Shown here piece after piece: positions 1-8,959 of a DNA stretch of 64,000 nucleotides. The stretch spans positions 1 through 64,000 of the forward strand of contig NZ_AYKT01000012.1 in the NCBI RefSeq assembly GCF_000496575.1, given 5' to 3'. The position numbers and the translations under genes are program-made. Source of the DNA: Geobacillus thermodenitrificans subsp. thermodenitrificans DSM 465. Its GTDB lineage: Bacteria; Bacillota; Bacilli; Bacillales; Anoxybacillaceae. Under the pieces are notes generated by a model. It ran no database searches. It had not been told where the DNA came from and saw only the letters and a program-made list of their open reading frames with translations. Positions within the stretch are counted from its first letter, which is position 1; every line of letters begins with the position of its first letter.

Positions 1-161
1 TTAAAATCGTCTGAATGATAGACTTTAATGTGGGCGGGAGGTTCCTTTCCCGTTTCTTCTATATAAATACGGCGAATCTCTGCTTCCGTCAAATGATCAT
101 ATTCTAACGCCATGATTCTCGCACGCAACAGATCCGTATCTAACACAAGTTTTTGCGACAC
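1..161 (-). CDS. Hypothetical protein, N-terminal part (runs off the window)
   Basis: An open frame reads leftwards from a GTG at 159-161 to the window edge without a stop. It gives about 53 residues, beginning MSQKLVLDTD and containing ALEYDHLTEAEIRRIYIEE. A strong ribosome site (AAGGAAGGG) lies just upstream of the GTG and supports this start. The visible part is acidic and probably helical, with no signal peptide or membrane segment. It lies downstream of the lipoprotein gene on the same strand with only 14 bases between them, so the two are probably co-transcribed. I do not recognise the family. Confidence 0.6.
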   Translation of the reverse strand, partial: MSQKLVLDTDLLRARIMALEYDHLTEAEIRRIYIEETGKEPPAHIKVYHSDDF

Positions 162-175
162 AGCGTATCCCTTCC

Positions 176-865
176 TTAATCATAAAACGTAATAGACCTC
201 ATCAACATTTTGGCTGTTTTTTCTTCTTCCTCCACCTTTACTTGGCAACTTTTCCTAGCATCATTGCAATTTACTGAATATATAAATAAAACTCCTTGAT
301 GGCTATTGTTTGATTTAATATAACTAAAAAACAAATATTCCGTATCATGTTTATCATCCACCGAAATGTCTTTTTGGCTTTTGGCAAAATAAATAGTTTT
401 GTCATTATATTCTTGTTTCATATATGAACCGTTATAATCCGCATAAGCCCGAGAGGATAATAAATATAAATTGGTTTCAATATCCTCCATGTACTCACCT
501 TGTTCATATTGAAGATCTATAGAATAGTCTAAATTTTCCTCCTCATTGTCCCATCCGATAGCTAATGATTCGAAATCCTTTCCATCTCTTTCATAAAGTC
601 CTTTTGCCACTACAGCGTCTTTAGGAAATAACATCGTATACCCATCTGTTTGCGATTGAAACAAATAGTACCCTTCTTTGACTTCTTTCGTTGATGCCAT
701 AAACTCACGAGTAAATTCATCCTGAAACGCGACCGTGTCCGGCCATTTCTTCGGCTGTTCTTTCTGTTCCTCCATGTGACATCCTGCCATCAATACAAGT
801 GCTGATAACCATAACGCTTGCCAATATCTTTTCAAGGCCACCCATTCCTTTCCATTCTGATCCAT
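176..865 (-). CDS. Putative lipoprotein of unknown function
   Basis: The protein has 229 residues with a positively charged start, a hydrophobic segment and a lipobox (LMAGC, Cys29), so it should be lipid-anchored on the outer face of the membrane. The mature part is hydrophilic and acidic with several aromatic residues, and contains a short Cys pair (VNCNDARKSCQ). The ATG at 865 has a modest AGGG site. A TTG at 833-835 behind AAGGA would give a more typical short signal-peptide start, so the N-terminus is uncertain. It is probably the first gene of a unit with the truncated gene downstream. AT-rich codon use matches the surrounding accessory DNA. No family was recognised. Confidence 0.7.
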   Translation of the reverse strand: MDQNGKEWVALKRYWQALWLSALVLMAGCHMEEQKEQPKKWPDTVAFQDEFTREFMASTKEVKEGYYLFQSQTDGYTMLFPKDAVVAKGLYERDGKDFESLAIGWDNEEENLDYSIDLQYEQGEYMEDIETNLYLLSSRAYADYNGSYMKQEYNDKTIYFAKSQKDISVDDKHDTEYLFFSYIKSNNSHQGVLFIYSVNCNDARKSCQVKVEEEEKTAKMLMRSITFYD

Positions 866-1976
866 ACTACCCTATACGTATCAGATGATGGTGCGTTTTT
901 CAATAAAAAATGCTACTTGGCCCATTTTTAGATAAAAAACAAGGAATCACGTTGATGAAAAATTTCTTGTCTATTTTTTGGACTGTCAGCATCCATTCTG
1001 TATCTTGTCCTCATCACTCCTTCACATGATAAAAGTCCGAACATCTTCCTCTTCACAGAACCATCTGTTGTTCTGGAAGAGGCGCTGTTCGGTTGCTCGT
1101 TCCAATTACTTGATAAAATTTCCCAAAGGTTCGATCTTCAAAGGGCATGTATATAGCACTACGTTTTTTGTGTTTTCTCTTTTGAATCTTTTCTCCCGTA
1201 AGAAATGATGATTCTGCCTATCCCCTAATGAGAAATCATGTAGAGTGTTCTCGGAAACATTACCATCCAATATATCAACCAACTGTATTAATCCTCTTAT
1301 GTAAAATAGGATATTTAAAAAAGGTTTCATTGAAACCCTCCATTCTCATTTGAACATATAGCTTTTCTTTTCACCCCGTATTTTTTTGCCAACACGGCCA
1401 GCCTGTCAGAGATCTTTGCCACAAAGCATATCTAACAAAAACATAAATCACGATAATAGAAACCTAAATCATTTTCTGTTTTTGTTTCAAAATTTTATTG
1501 ATACAACATCCTGATCAGCTAGTCTAAAAAATAAGCACACTTTTTGGTCATGAACCAAACAAAATCCAATTTAATCATAAAATGAATCTACATTATAAGG
1601 AAACTTTGTGGATATCCATAAATATCTTATTTGCTTACGTGTGAGTTATGGATACACACCAAAACATTCTCATCTATCCATAACTACAGAAACACTGTTA
1701 GACAAAGTCCCATCTATTTAGAATAGGGAGTGTTGTTTTAAAACACACTCTCTCATATTGGTCAATTGAAACGGCTGAAACCTAAGGGAAGAAAGTTTGT
1801 TTTTTTCATAGTTCTCTCTTACATCCCGTTCCAAACTTCCTTTTTTGAATAAGTAAGCACTCATACTTTCGCTTTTCGGAAATGTACATAAAATCCTATT
1901 GTCTATGAAATTACATATTTAGTAATATAAGGACTGGAAAAACAAGGCGATGAGGGTAGAAAAGGAGAAGAGGGAT
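866..1976. other. Long AT-rich non-coding stretch
   Basis: No convincing gene was found here. The open frames around 978-1330 lack good ribosome sites and overlap on opposite strands. Short inverted repeats occur: GTTATGGATA at 1645-1654 with its complement at 1675-1684, and GAGTGT...CACTC around 1728-1750, neither with a terminator T-tract. The composition resembles decayed accessory DNA. Confidence 0.5.
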
Positions 1977-2109
1977 ATGAAACCAAATTTATGGAATTGT
2001 CACTGCAATTTGTAAATACGGTGGAAAGACGATCCAAGCAATGAGAAATGCAACCGGATCACCTTATGATTCATTTATGGCAGCTTATAAACAAGGATTC
2101 GCTGCATGA
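1977..2109 (+). pseudogene. Frame-broken small cationic peptide gene (bacteriocin-like)
   Basis: An ATG at 1977-1979 follows a good ribosome site (AAAGGAGAAGAGGG), but its frame stops after 12 codons. A shift near 1985-1992 moves into a frame, ending in TGA at 2107-2109, that encodes a coherent 39-residue peptide including IVTAICKYGGKTIQAM and ending MAAYKQGFAA. The KYGxK..Q pattern after a hydrophobic stretch recalls leaderless bacteriocins of the aureocin A53/lacticin Q type, but this rests on a short resemblance only. A sequencing error could restore the gene. No immunity or transport gene is clear, although an EamA exporter-type gene follows at 2341. Confidence 0.35.
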
Positions 2110-2340
2110 AGATTGTCTCTAAAGCTTACACATCGTCTCAAGAAAGGAGATTATAGAATTTTTTCGTTTCATGCGATATGTCATAAATCGAAAGTACTCT
2201 TGCATGGGAACTGCTCTTTTGATGGGTGACCACACTTTCATTTGAGGGAGGGCCTCATGCAAGGGCTATTTTTTGCCTGTCTGATTCTATCTAACACTTC
2301 AGGTAATGAAAGACTTTTTATTCATGTGGGGGAGTAGGAA
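2110..2340 (+). other. Leader region of the EamA gene with an inverted repeat
   Basis: About 230 bases precede the transporter gene. The octamer CTTGCATG near 2198 pairs with CATGCAAG near 2258, followed by a T-rich tract. This could be a transcribed leader hairpin, but it matches no riboswitch or T-box consensus I know. Confidence 0.25.
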
Positions 2341-3267
2341 ATGAAAAAGTTATCAGGTCAATATTTATACATCTTTTTATTAGTAACGATTATTTTGTTA
2401 TGGAGTTATGGATGGGTTCTAACGAAGATGGGGTTAAGTTACATGGGGCCCTTTACGTTTGCCGCTTTACGCTTTTTACTTGCTTCATTGACGATGATCA
2501 TCATTTTATTTTTTCTAAAGACTCCCCGACCAAAAGGAAAAGAATGGATGATTCTGTTTATAATAGGGTTGTTGCAAACTACCGCCATGTTTCTATTCAT
2601 TAATTATGGAATGATGTTTGTAAATGTAAGCAAATCTTCAATCCTGATTTACTCGATGCCTATATGGAGCGGAATCCTCGGATATCTCTTTCTTCATGAA
2701 TCATTAAACTATTACAAGGTAGTCAGTCTCATCCTAGGGATTTCTGGTTTAGTATCTATTATCGGGGTTGATTTTTTTGCTGTGCAGAACAAAAGCTCCA
2801 TTTTCGGAGAATGTTTCCTTTTACTCGCTGCGATTTCTTGGGCTGGGGCAAATATCATTGTTAAAAAATATTTTAGCAATCATAATAAGATTGTCGTATC
2901 AACATGGCAAATGATTTTCGGAACCATTGGAGTGGTAGTTGCCGCCATTCTCATGGAGTGGGGTCAACCTATACATTTTACAACGATGAGTATGTTTATT
3001 CTGATTTACACAGGAGTGATTGCCTCTTCATTCTGTTTTACCTGTTGGTATGTGGTGTTAACCAAGCTTGATACGACAGTCGCTTCGATTTCCTTATTAT
3101 TTGTTCCGATTGTAGCTATTTTTCTAGACTGGTTGTTACTTAACGAAAAAATGACTGTAAATATCGCCATCGGAGCACTGTTGATCACGATTGGCGTTTA
3201 CTTAGCTACCGTGGCAAAACCTAAAAAGAAAAGTATAAAAAGATTTTCTACAGAAATAAAAAGCTAA
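2341..3267 (+). CDS. EamA/DMT-family membrane transporter
   Basis: The protein has 308 residues with ten predicted membrane helices in two homologous halves, the usual EamA layout and length for the drug/metabolite transporter superfamily. It begins with a short lysine start and a first helix containing WSYGWVLTKMGL. The second half has the characteristic AISWAGANIIVKKYF helix followed by a FGTIGV segment, and the basic tail KPKKKSIKRF is cytoplasmic. The ATG is preceded by GGGGGAGTAGGAA. The gene is monocistronic, as a strong terminator overlaps its stop. The family exports amino acids, metabolites or drugs, and the substrate cannot be told from sequence. The frame-broken peptide gene upstream raises, but does not prove, an export role. 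Confidence 0.85.
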   Translation: MKKLSGQYLYIFLLVTIILLWSYGWVLTKMGLSYMGPFTFAALRFLLASLTMIIILFFLKTPRPKGKEWMILFIIGLLQTTAMFLFINYGMMFVNVSKSSILIYSMPIWSGILGYLFLHESLNYYKVVSLILGISGLVSIIGVDFFAVQNKSSIFGECFLLLAAISWAGANIIVKKYFSNHNKIVVSTWQMIFGTIGVVVAAILMEWGQPIHFTTMSMFILIYTGVIASSFCFTCWYVVLTKLDTTVASISLLFVPIVAIFLDWLLLNEKMTVNIAIGALLITIGVYLATVAKPKKKSIKRFSTEIKS

Positions 3268-3288
3268 GCAACGTGTTGCTTAGCTTTT
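3259..3288 (+). terminator. Rho-independent terminator after the EamA gene
   Basis: A 14-bp perfect stem with a two-base centre (arms 3259-3272 and 3275-3288) includes the stop codon of the transporter gene. Flanking A and T runs make it usable from both strands. Confidence 0.85.
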
Positions 3289-3364
3289 ATTATGGACTAT
3301 GGGATTAAGTATGACGCAAGTCAATATAGACAGCCCTACTTAATGATCCTTATCTATTCTTTTC

Positions 3365-5125
3365 TTAGGAATCATTAACTTTTTTTATTTTTTCTAGTGC
3401 GATCTTAGGAGTTCGGTCTTCTTTTAATAAGCCATTAACTTCTTGTTGCACATCTGTAATTTGGGTGTAGCAATATCCGGATATATACGGTAATTTTTTT
3501 ATCGCGTCTGTGATACTTTGATACCTTCTTAAAAATTCGTCTTCAGTCTCCACTTGGTGTCCATATCCCCAGCCTTTTTCGTCCTTAAATGCAATCCCAC
3601 CATATTCAGAGATGATAACCGGTTGCCCTTTATAAGTGTAACCTTCAGCAAACGCATACTTATCTTTGTTATGGGGGATCTGATTATTTAAAATAAGATC
3701 TTTATCTTTATATCGTTCATAAAATTTTTCTCCACATTCTTCATAATCATGCAGAGTAATAATATCAGAAACTGTATGTTCCCAACCATCATTGACAATA
3801 ACCGGTCTCATTTGATCGATCGATTTAGTGAGATAATAGATTGATTCAGTAAACGACTGCTGTTTTTTATCATATGCTACATTTGGTATACCCCATGATT
3901 CATTAAAGGGGACCCAAGTGATAATAGAGGGATGATTATAATACTGCTGGACAATTTCAAGCCATTCCTTTGTAAAGTTTTCTACAGCCTGATCCGAAAA
4001 TTCATAAGTCGCAGCCATTTCAGACCACACTAACAATCCTTTTTTATCACACCAATACAAAAATCTTTCATCTTCTATTTTTTGGTGTTTACGTACACCA
4101 TTAAACCCCATTTGTATTGTTTTATTAATATCATCAATTATTGCTTCATCAGAAGGGGGGGTTAACAACGTGTCAGGCCAATATCCCTGATCTAATAAAA
4201 GTTTTTGATAAAGTGGTTTATTATTTAATAATACTTTTCCATCTTTTATAGAGATTTTTCGCATTCCAAAATAGGATTCAACCTCATCAACTAATTGCTC
4301 ATTGTCATACAAACGAAAAACAACATCATAAAGATTCGGATCCTCAGGCGACCATAGAAATACTTTCCATTCAGAGATCTCCGATAAAAGATCCACTTCT
4401 AAATGAAATTGAGGGCGATTAGGATTGATAGAAAATCTTTTTATTTCTCTTCCTTTAAAATTAATCACAGTTTCTAGTCGCAAGTCCTCATGTAATGACA
4501 CATCGAGATCATAATCAAATCGTATCGAGTGATTATCGATATTTGGCGTCATTTTGACAGACTTTATGGTTTGATGGTTTAAAAATTCCAGCCAAACAGT
4601 CTGCCATATACCAGTAGTTTGCACATACCAACAGCCAAAATTCTTATCCATCCACCGTTGTTTTCCTCTCGGCTGATAGCAACTTAAACTATCTTCTACT
4701 TTTACGACTAGCTCATTCTCGCCATATTGGTCAATCACATTCGTAATATCAAAAGCAAACGCTGAGTTCCCCCCTTTATGGTCACCTACGAAATGTCCAT
4801 TTACCCAAACCTTTGTAAAATAATCAGATGCTTGAAACCTTAAGATCACCTTTTTGCCTATTTGATCTTCTGGAATTTTAAAAGAGCGTTGGTACCACAC
4901 AACAGGGTGAAACGTTTCGTCTCCAATCCCGCTCGCTTTTGTTTCATAAGTAAAGGGAACTTGTATTTCCATTGAAGTTGATAAATTTTTATACCACTCG
5001 TTACGTTCTCCTATATTTTCATCATCAAATGCAAAACTCCATTTTCCATTTAAATTTAACCAGTCCTTGCGTTTAAATTGCGGACGAGGATATTCAGTGC
5101 GGTTATAGACTTTGACATTATTCAT
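3365..5125 (-). CDS. Glycoside hydrolase family 2 (beta-glucuronidase/beta-galactosidase type)
   Basis: The 586-residue protein has the family 2 layout: an N-terminal sugar-binding jelly-roll (about 1-185, with YPRPQFKRKDWLNLNGKW), an immunoglobulin-like domain (about 190-295) and a TIM barrel (about 300-580). The acid/base is Glu409 in PFNESWG and the nucleophile is Glu507 in ISEYGG. There is no signal peptide, so it should act in the cytoplasm on sugars imported by the ABC system encoded just upstream. At 586 residues it is nearer to beta-glucuronidases and short beta-galactosidases than to LacZ. The exact substrate is unknown. The ATG follows AAGGAAG. It is the last gene of the sugar operon (22-bp gap from the permease gene). 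Confidence 0.85.
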   Translation of the reverse strand: MNNVKVYNRTEYPRPQFKRKDWLNLNGKWSFAFDDENIGERNEWYKNLSTSMEIQVPFTYETKASGIGDETFHPVVWYQRSFKIPEDQIGKKVILRFQASDYFTKVWVNGHFVGDHKGGNSAFAFDITNVIDQYGENELVVKVEDSLSCYQPRGKQRWMDKNFGCWYVQTTGIWQTVWLEFLNHQTIKSVKMTPNIDNHSIRFDYDLDVSLHEDLRLETVINFKGREIKRFSINPNRPQFHLEVDLLSEISEWKVFLWSPEDPNLYDVVFRLYDNEQLVDEVESYFGMRKISIKDGKVLLNNKPLYQKLLLDQGYWPDTLLTPPSDEAIIDDINKTIQMGFNGVRKHQKIEDERFLYWCDKKGLLVWSEMAATYEFSDQAVENFTKEWLEIVQQYYNHPSIITWVPFNESWGIPNVAYDKKQQSFTESIYYLTKSIDQMRPVIVNDGWEHTVSDIITLHDYEECGEKFYERYKDKDLILNNQIPHNKDKYAFAEGYTYKGQPVIISEYGGIAFKDEKGWGYGHQVETEDEFLRRYQSITDAIKKLPYISGYCYTQITDVQQEVNGLLKEDRTPKIALEKIKKVNDS

Positions 5126-5147
5126 CTGCCATTCTTCCTTTCTATGT

Positions 5148-6038
5148 TTATCCTTTAATACCTGTGAAACTAATTCCTTTTACAATTTGTTTTTCAAAGA
5201 TTAGAAATGCGATAATAACTGGAATTGAAGCAATTGCATTAGCTGTCATGGGCAATACATACGCAGTTGAATAATTGGAATTGAAAACAGGAATACCAAC
5301 TGGCAATGTGTATAAATCTTCAGATAATGTGGCCAAGTACGGCCACAAGAAATTATTCCACGAACCAATGAATGTAAAAATTCCAATTGCTGATATAGCA
5401 GGTTTAGATAAAGGTAAGATGATTTTATAAAATAGTTTAAAAGTGGAACATCCATCAATTACAGCACTTTCAATTAATTCCTTAGGGACATTATCAAAAA
5501 AACTTTTTAATACTATGATGCCCATTGAGGATGCAATCATTGGTAAAATTAAACCAGCGTAAGTATCTATCAACCCCAAACTTTTCGCTACCTCATATAA
5601 AGGAATAATAGTTGCTTCACCTGGAATCATTAATCCCAACAAAAAGAATACTAAGATAAAGTTTTTATATCGAAATTTCAGTCGGGAAATTGCAAACGCT
5701 GCCAATGATGTAACTAATAACGACAACAATGTAGTAATGAAAGCCACAATGAAACTATTCCAGGTCCACTTGAGAATTAAGCTTTCTTCTAAAAGGCGAG
5801 TATAGTTATCCAGAGTATATGGAGGTAAAAACCATTCCACTGGGTTTTTTGTCACATAGCCATCTGGTTTAAGTGAAACAAATATCATCCAAATAACAGG
5901 CAGGATAAAAAGAACTGCTGCTATTAATCCTATGATCACTTTTATCCATAAATATGAATCGCGATTTCTCTGCAATAAAGATTTTTGACGTATTTGCGTT
6001 TTGTCTTGTATATTAGGCGCTAATTGAGGCATACTCAT
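5148..6038 (-). CDS. Carbohydrate ABC transporter permease, MalG/CUT1 type
   Basis: This is a 296-residue inner-membrane permease with six predicted helices and the binding-protein-dependent permease domain. The cytoplasmic EAA loop, which docks with the ATPase, is seen as ELIESAVIDGCSTFKLFYKIILPLSKP (shown in part). The extended charged N-terminus before the first helix is usual for MalG-type subunits. Only three bases separate it from the partner permease, pointing to translational coupling. No ATPase gene is present, so a shared MsmX-type ATPase encoded elsewhere probably energises the importer, as known for many Bacillus CUT1 systems. Confidence 0.88.
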   Translation of the reverse strand: MSMPQLAPNIQDKTQIRQKSLLQRNRDSYLWIKVIIGLIAAVLFILPVIWMIFVSLKPDGYVTKNPVEWFLPPYTLDNYTRLLEESLILKWTWNSFIVAFITTLLSLLVTSLAAFAISRLKFRYKNFILVFFLLGLMIPGEATIIPLYEVAKSLGLIDTYAGLILPMIASSMGIIVLKSFFDNVPKELIESAVIDGCSTFKLFYKIILPLSKPAISAIGIFTFIGSWNNFLWPYLATLSEDLYTLPVGIPVFNSNYSTAYVLPMTANAIASIPVIIAFLIFEKQIVKGISFTGIKG

Positions 6039-6041
6039 TTA

Positions 6042-6914
6042 TCAGTTCTCCTTTCTTTGATACCTTAATTGAACAATAGATAGAATTAATAAGATCATGA
6101 AAAGTGCATAGGACATTGTTGCTGCATACCCCATCAAATTCTTATTAAACCCAACTTCATAAATATATTGTATTAATGGTCTTGTAGTCCCTCCTGGTCC
6201 TCCTCCAGTTATCAACATAATTTGGGCAAACACCTTATACGATGCAATAATTTGCAATAACAAGATGACTTTTCCTATTGGTACTAACTGAGGTAAAGTA
6301 ATGTGAATAAACATTTGCCAACGAGAGGCACCATCTATTTCAGCAGCTTCATATAATGAATCGGGAATATCTTGAAGAGCCGCCAAAAACAATATCATAT
6401 TAAAGCCAACCGTCCACCATAAGGTAACGACTACAATTGCAACCCAAGCAAGTTTTTTATCAGCAATCCAAAATGGCTCAGCTTGAATACCAATTAAGTG
6501 AAGAAACGTATTGACAAAACCGTTGTATGGTTGAAGCATATAAATAGCTAAAAATGATATAACTGATACGGAAAGAATACTAGGAAGAAAATAAGCTGCT
6601 CGGAAGAATTTTTTTAGCTTGGTTTTTAAGTTTGCTAAAAGAGCCAACCCCAAAGCTAATAAGATCATTGTAGGCGTAGTATAAATAACAAATTTAGTCG
6701 TATTCCATAACGTTTCCCAGAAGAAAGGATCGGAAATCATTTTTTTGTAATTTTCTATTCCAATAAAATCAACTTTTCCAACTAGTTTCCACTCGTGTAG
6801 ACTCATTTCAAAGCCTTTAAAAACAGGAAAGATAGTAAAAACTACATATACTAAAAAAAATGGCAAGAGATACGGTATCGCTTTCAAATCTTGAATCAAT
6901 AACTTTTTTCTCAT
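6042..6914 (-). CDS. Carbohydrate ABC transporter permease, MalF/CUT1 type
   Basis: The 290-residue membrane protein has six predicted helices and the EAA loop (SLYEAAEIDGASRWQMF, then ITLPQL). The N-terminal PYLLPFFLVYVVFTIFPV helix and the GGGPGGTTRPL motif late in the protein are typical of CUT1 MalF-like permeases. It pairs with the MalG-like subunit encoded immediately downstream and receives substrate from the lipoprotein encoded upstream at 7538-8812. The 620-bp gap from the binding-protein gene is unusually long for such an operon and carries decayed sequence and a hairpin that may lower expression of the permeases. Confidence 0.88.
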   Translation of the reverse strand: MRKKLLIQDLKAIPYLLPFFLVYVVFTIFPVFKGFEMSLHEWKLVGKVDFIGIENYKKMISDPFFWETLWNTTKFVIYTTPTMILLALGLALLANLKTKLKKFFRAAYFLPSILSVSVISFLAIYMLQPYNGFVNTFLHLIGIQAEPFWIADKKLAWVAIVVVTLWWTVGFNMILFLAALQDIPDSLYEAAEIDGASRWQMFIHITLPQLVPIGKVILLLQIIASYKVFAQIMLITGGGPGGTTRPLIQYIYEVGFNKNLMGYAATMSYALFMILLILSIVQLRYQRKEN

Positions 6915-7537
6915 TGTCCGAACTCCTTTTCAAATTTAAGAAAAAAGGCTGAGTCTTATAAAACGTTGTAGAAAGAACCTGCAGTTGAGCAATTTTAACA
7001 AAAAGAGGAAATCAGAATATTCCTTATGCGACATGGAGCTGTTTTTTCACGGCATCAATGAGAAGATTTTATCGCTGCCCGATAAATAAACTATACGCTT
7101 TCTTCCATTTGGAGAAGGTCACGTCCAGTAGAGAAATTACAGTCCGAATCGAACATCCTGTACACATAAACCACCTGTCTCAAGATCCAATGCCGTTCAC
7201 CATCTAAACTTGACGAATGCGATACCCATCAAGCTTCAATATCAATCATTGTTCCCGAAAAACCCGTTGTAATCATCATATCCACAATATGAAAGGGATG
7301 CTTCATGACCGGTTTGGAGAAATAAAGTGTGAACCTCAACGTCGTGAAAAACTTGTACATACCTTGATGATTGGCTAAGTTATTCAAGAGGCATGAACCT
7401 CTTGGTGTGAATAGTTTGTTGATCCATCTATTCCAACCAAGGAATTAGGTTCATGCCTTCTTTTCAATTGATGTTAGTGATTTTGCTCATCTACAGCAAG
7501 AATCAGACTCTGATAATAATAGTCATATTCTAAACTA
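6915..7537 (-). other. Decayed intergenic sequence with a long hairpin, inside the sugar operon
   Basis: No intact gene is visible. Both strands are interrupted by stops, but short coherent frames on the minus strand suggest a decayed gene, possibly a transposase remnant. This could not be confirmed. A 77-nt imperfect hairpin lies at 7386-7462. Confidence 0.35.
7386..7462. repeat. 77-nt imperfect inverted repeat
   Basis: The outer arms (7386-7400 and 7447-7462) share GGCATGAACCT and its complement. The inner arms (7401-7414 and 7428-7441) pair as CTTGGTGTGAATAG with CTATTCCAACCAAG, with two mismatches. The loop is 13 nt. There is no T-tract, so this is not a classical terminator. It could be a processing or stabilising element between the binding-protein and permease genes, or an insertion-element end. 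Confidence 0.6.
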
Positions 7538-8812
7538 TTAATTACTGATTAATTCGGTCACTTCTTGTTCAATGGTTTTAAATGCTTCTTCAGGTGTTGC
7601 CTCGTTTGTCCAAATTCTATCTAGGTTTCGAATCATGATATCTTGAATACCACGTGCGTGAACTGTTTTATCAACAACTTTTACATAGTCTGCAACTTGT
7701 GCATAATCACTACGATATGGTAATTCTTTAAATTCTTTCGATTCAACAACGGTATCTTTTGCAGGAATATGTCCAGCTTTAGCCCACATCGCACCATTAT
7801 CCGTTGCGAATTTCATAAACTCTACTGCACCTTTTAAGACCTCTTCATCGGCATTGCTATAGAATGGTAACACAAAAGTGTGGGAACTAGCCCAAGCAGC
7901 CTTTTGACCAAACATATTCGGGAATGGCATTGGGGTAAATTCTAGACCATCAGTTTTTTCCCAAATTCCTGTCGCCCAAACACCTGTTGCCATGACAGCT
8001 GCATTGCCAGTTTGAAAATCACTATAAAAATCGGCTAAATTCAACGGGATAACTTTATGGGTATGATATAAATCATATATATATTTTGCTGCTTGAATGG
8101 CTTTCTCAGTGTCTAAAACATATTTTGGATGTTCTAAATCTCCCTCTACAATATGTTCGCCGCCTAATTGATTGTATAGAGCCCACCAAATTCGATAAGG
8201 ATCTTCTCCGACATTAGAAAAAGCAAACGGCATTTTACCTTCTGGCAACTTCTCTTTTAACTTAGTTAAAAATTCTACAAATCCTTCAGGAGTTTCTTCC
8301 ATCATCACTGTTCCATCATCATTTAAGAGACCAGCTTCTCGTACTAATTTGTTATTTATAAACATGATTTCAGGATGGGTATCAATTGGAACGGCATAGT
8401 GTTTATCTTCAAAAATTACAGCTTCAAGAACGTTTTGGTTAAATTCCTCCCACTTAAGACCGATTTCTGAAGCATATTTATCAATAGGCGTAACCAGTCC
8501 TTCAGCGACTAATTCTGGAATTACATAACTATGTGCAATAGCCAAATCAGGACCTTTCCCTGAGGCAATACTCGTCAAAAGTTTTGTATAATACTCTTCA
8601 TATTCTTGAAAGACGTTAGTGATGAAATATTTATCTTGGCTTTCATTGAAAGCGTCAACAATTTCTTGCATGTATTCCGCATCTCCACCACCAAATAAAT
8701 TCCACATTACAATTTCAGTTCTACCTTCTGGAACCTTCGTGTTACTACTTTTATTACCTGAACAGGCAGCCAATAAAAAAACAATTAACACAATACTAAA
8801 AATTTTCCTCAT
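7538..8812 (-). CDS. Extracellular sugar-binding lipoprotein, solute-binding family 1
   Basis: This is the substrate receptor of the CUT1 importer. The start at ATG 8810-8812 is preferred over the GTG two codons earlier because GGGGGA lies seven bases upstream of it. The signal peptide ends in a lipobox (LLAAC, Cys17). The mature protein has the family 1 pattern: TEIVMWNLFGGGDAEYMQEIVDAFNE near the start (shown in part), the GKGPDLAIAHS segment and a late WASSHTFVLPFY segment. The length of 424 residues is normal. It is the first gene of the operon, directly behind a near-consensus promoter with two candidate operators. The sugar is unknown; the family 2 hydrolase suggests an oligosaccharide or glycoside. 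Confidence 0.87.
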   Translation of the reverse strand: MRKIFSIVLIVFLLAACSGNKSSNTKVPEGRTEIVMWNLFGGGDAEYMQEIVDAFNESQDKYFITNVFQEYEEYYTKLLTSIASGKGPDLAIAHSYVIPELVAEGLVTPIDKYASEIGLKWEEFNQNVLEAVIFEDKHYAVPIDTHPEIMFINNKLVREAGLLNDDGTVMMEETPEGFVEFLTKLKEKLPEGKMPFAFSNVGEDPYRIWWALYNQLGGEHIVEGDLEHPKYVLDTEKAIQAAKYIYDLYHTHKVIPLNLADFYSDFQTGNAAVMATGVWATGIWEKTDGLEFTPMPFPNMFGQKAAWASSHTFVLPFYSNADEEVLKGAVEFMKFATDNGAMWAKAGHIPAKDTVVESKEFKELPYRSDYAQVADYVKVVDKTVHARGIQDIMIRNLDRIWTNEATPEEAFKTIEQEVTELISN

Positions 8813-8893
8813 TTCCACTCCCCCTGATTATAATAATCTTGTTTTGCTACACGTATTTATTTGCAAAAAATTCTGTATTTATCTTTTAATTGA

Positions 8894-8922
8894 AGTATAC
8901 ACTCACATTTTTCAAATGTCAA
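8894..8922 (-). promoter_or_regulatory. Sigma-A promoter of the sugar ABC/GH2 operon
   Basis: On the minus strand a perfect -35 (TTGACA, 8917-8922) is followed after 17 bases by TATACT (8894-8899). The start would lie about 75 bases before the binding-protein gene. The inverted repeat ACATTT-N3-AAATGT (8905-8919) overlaps the -35 and spacer and could be an operator. Confidence 0.8.
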
Positions 8923-8938
8923 CGAATTATACTGAATA

Positions 8939-8959
8939 TTAACTTAATTTTTAAGTTAA
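8939..8959. promoter_or_regulatory. Candidate operator upstream of the sugar operon promoter
   Basis: A perfect inverted repeat, TTAACTTAA-TTT-TTAAGTTAA, lies 16 bases upstream of the -35 box. That position suits an activator or looping repressor. No regulator gene adjoins the operon. Confidence 0.5.

Noticed and set aside
978-1330. Two overlapping frames of about 75 codons on opposite strands
   Set aside because: Neither has a ribosome site or protein-like composition.
2180-2290. T-box leader before the EamA gene
   Set aside because: A GGGTGACC sequence recalls the T-box bulge, but the specifier loop and the AGGGTGGNACCGCG element are missing.
6915-7537. Definite insertion sequence in the sugar operon
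   Set aside because: No intact transposase, no matching terminal repeats with target duplication, and no recognisable catalytic motif. Only decay is evident.
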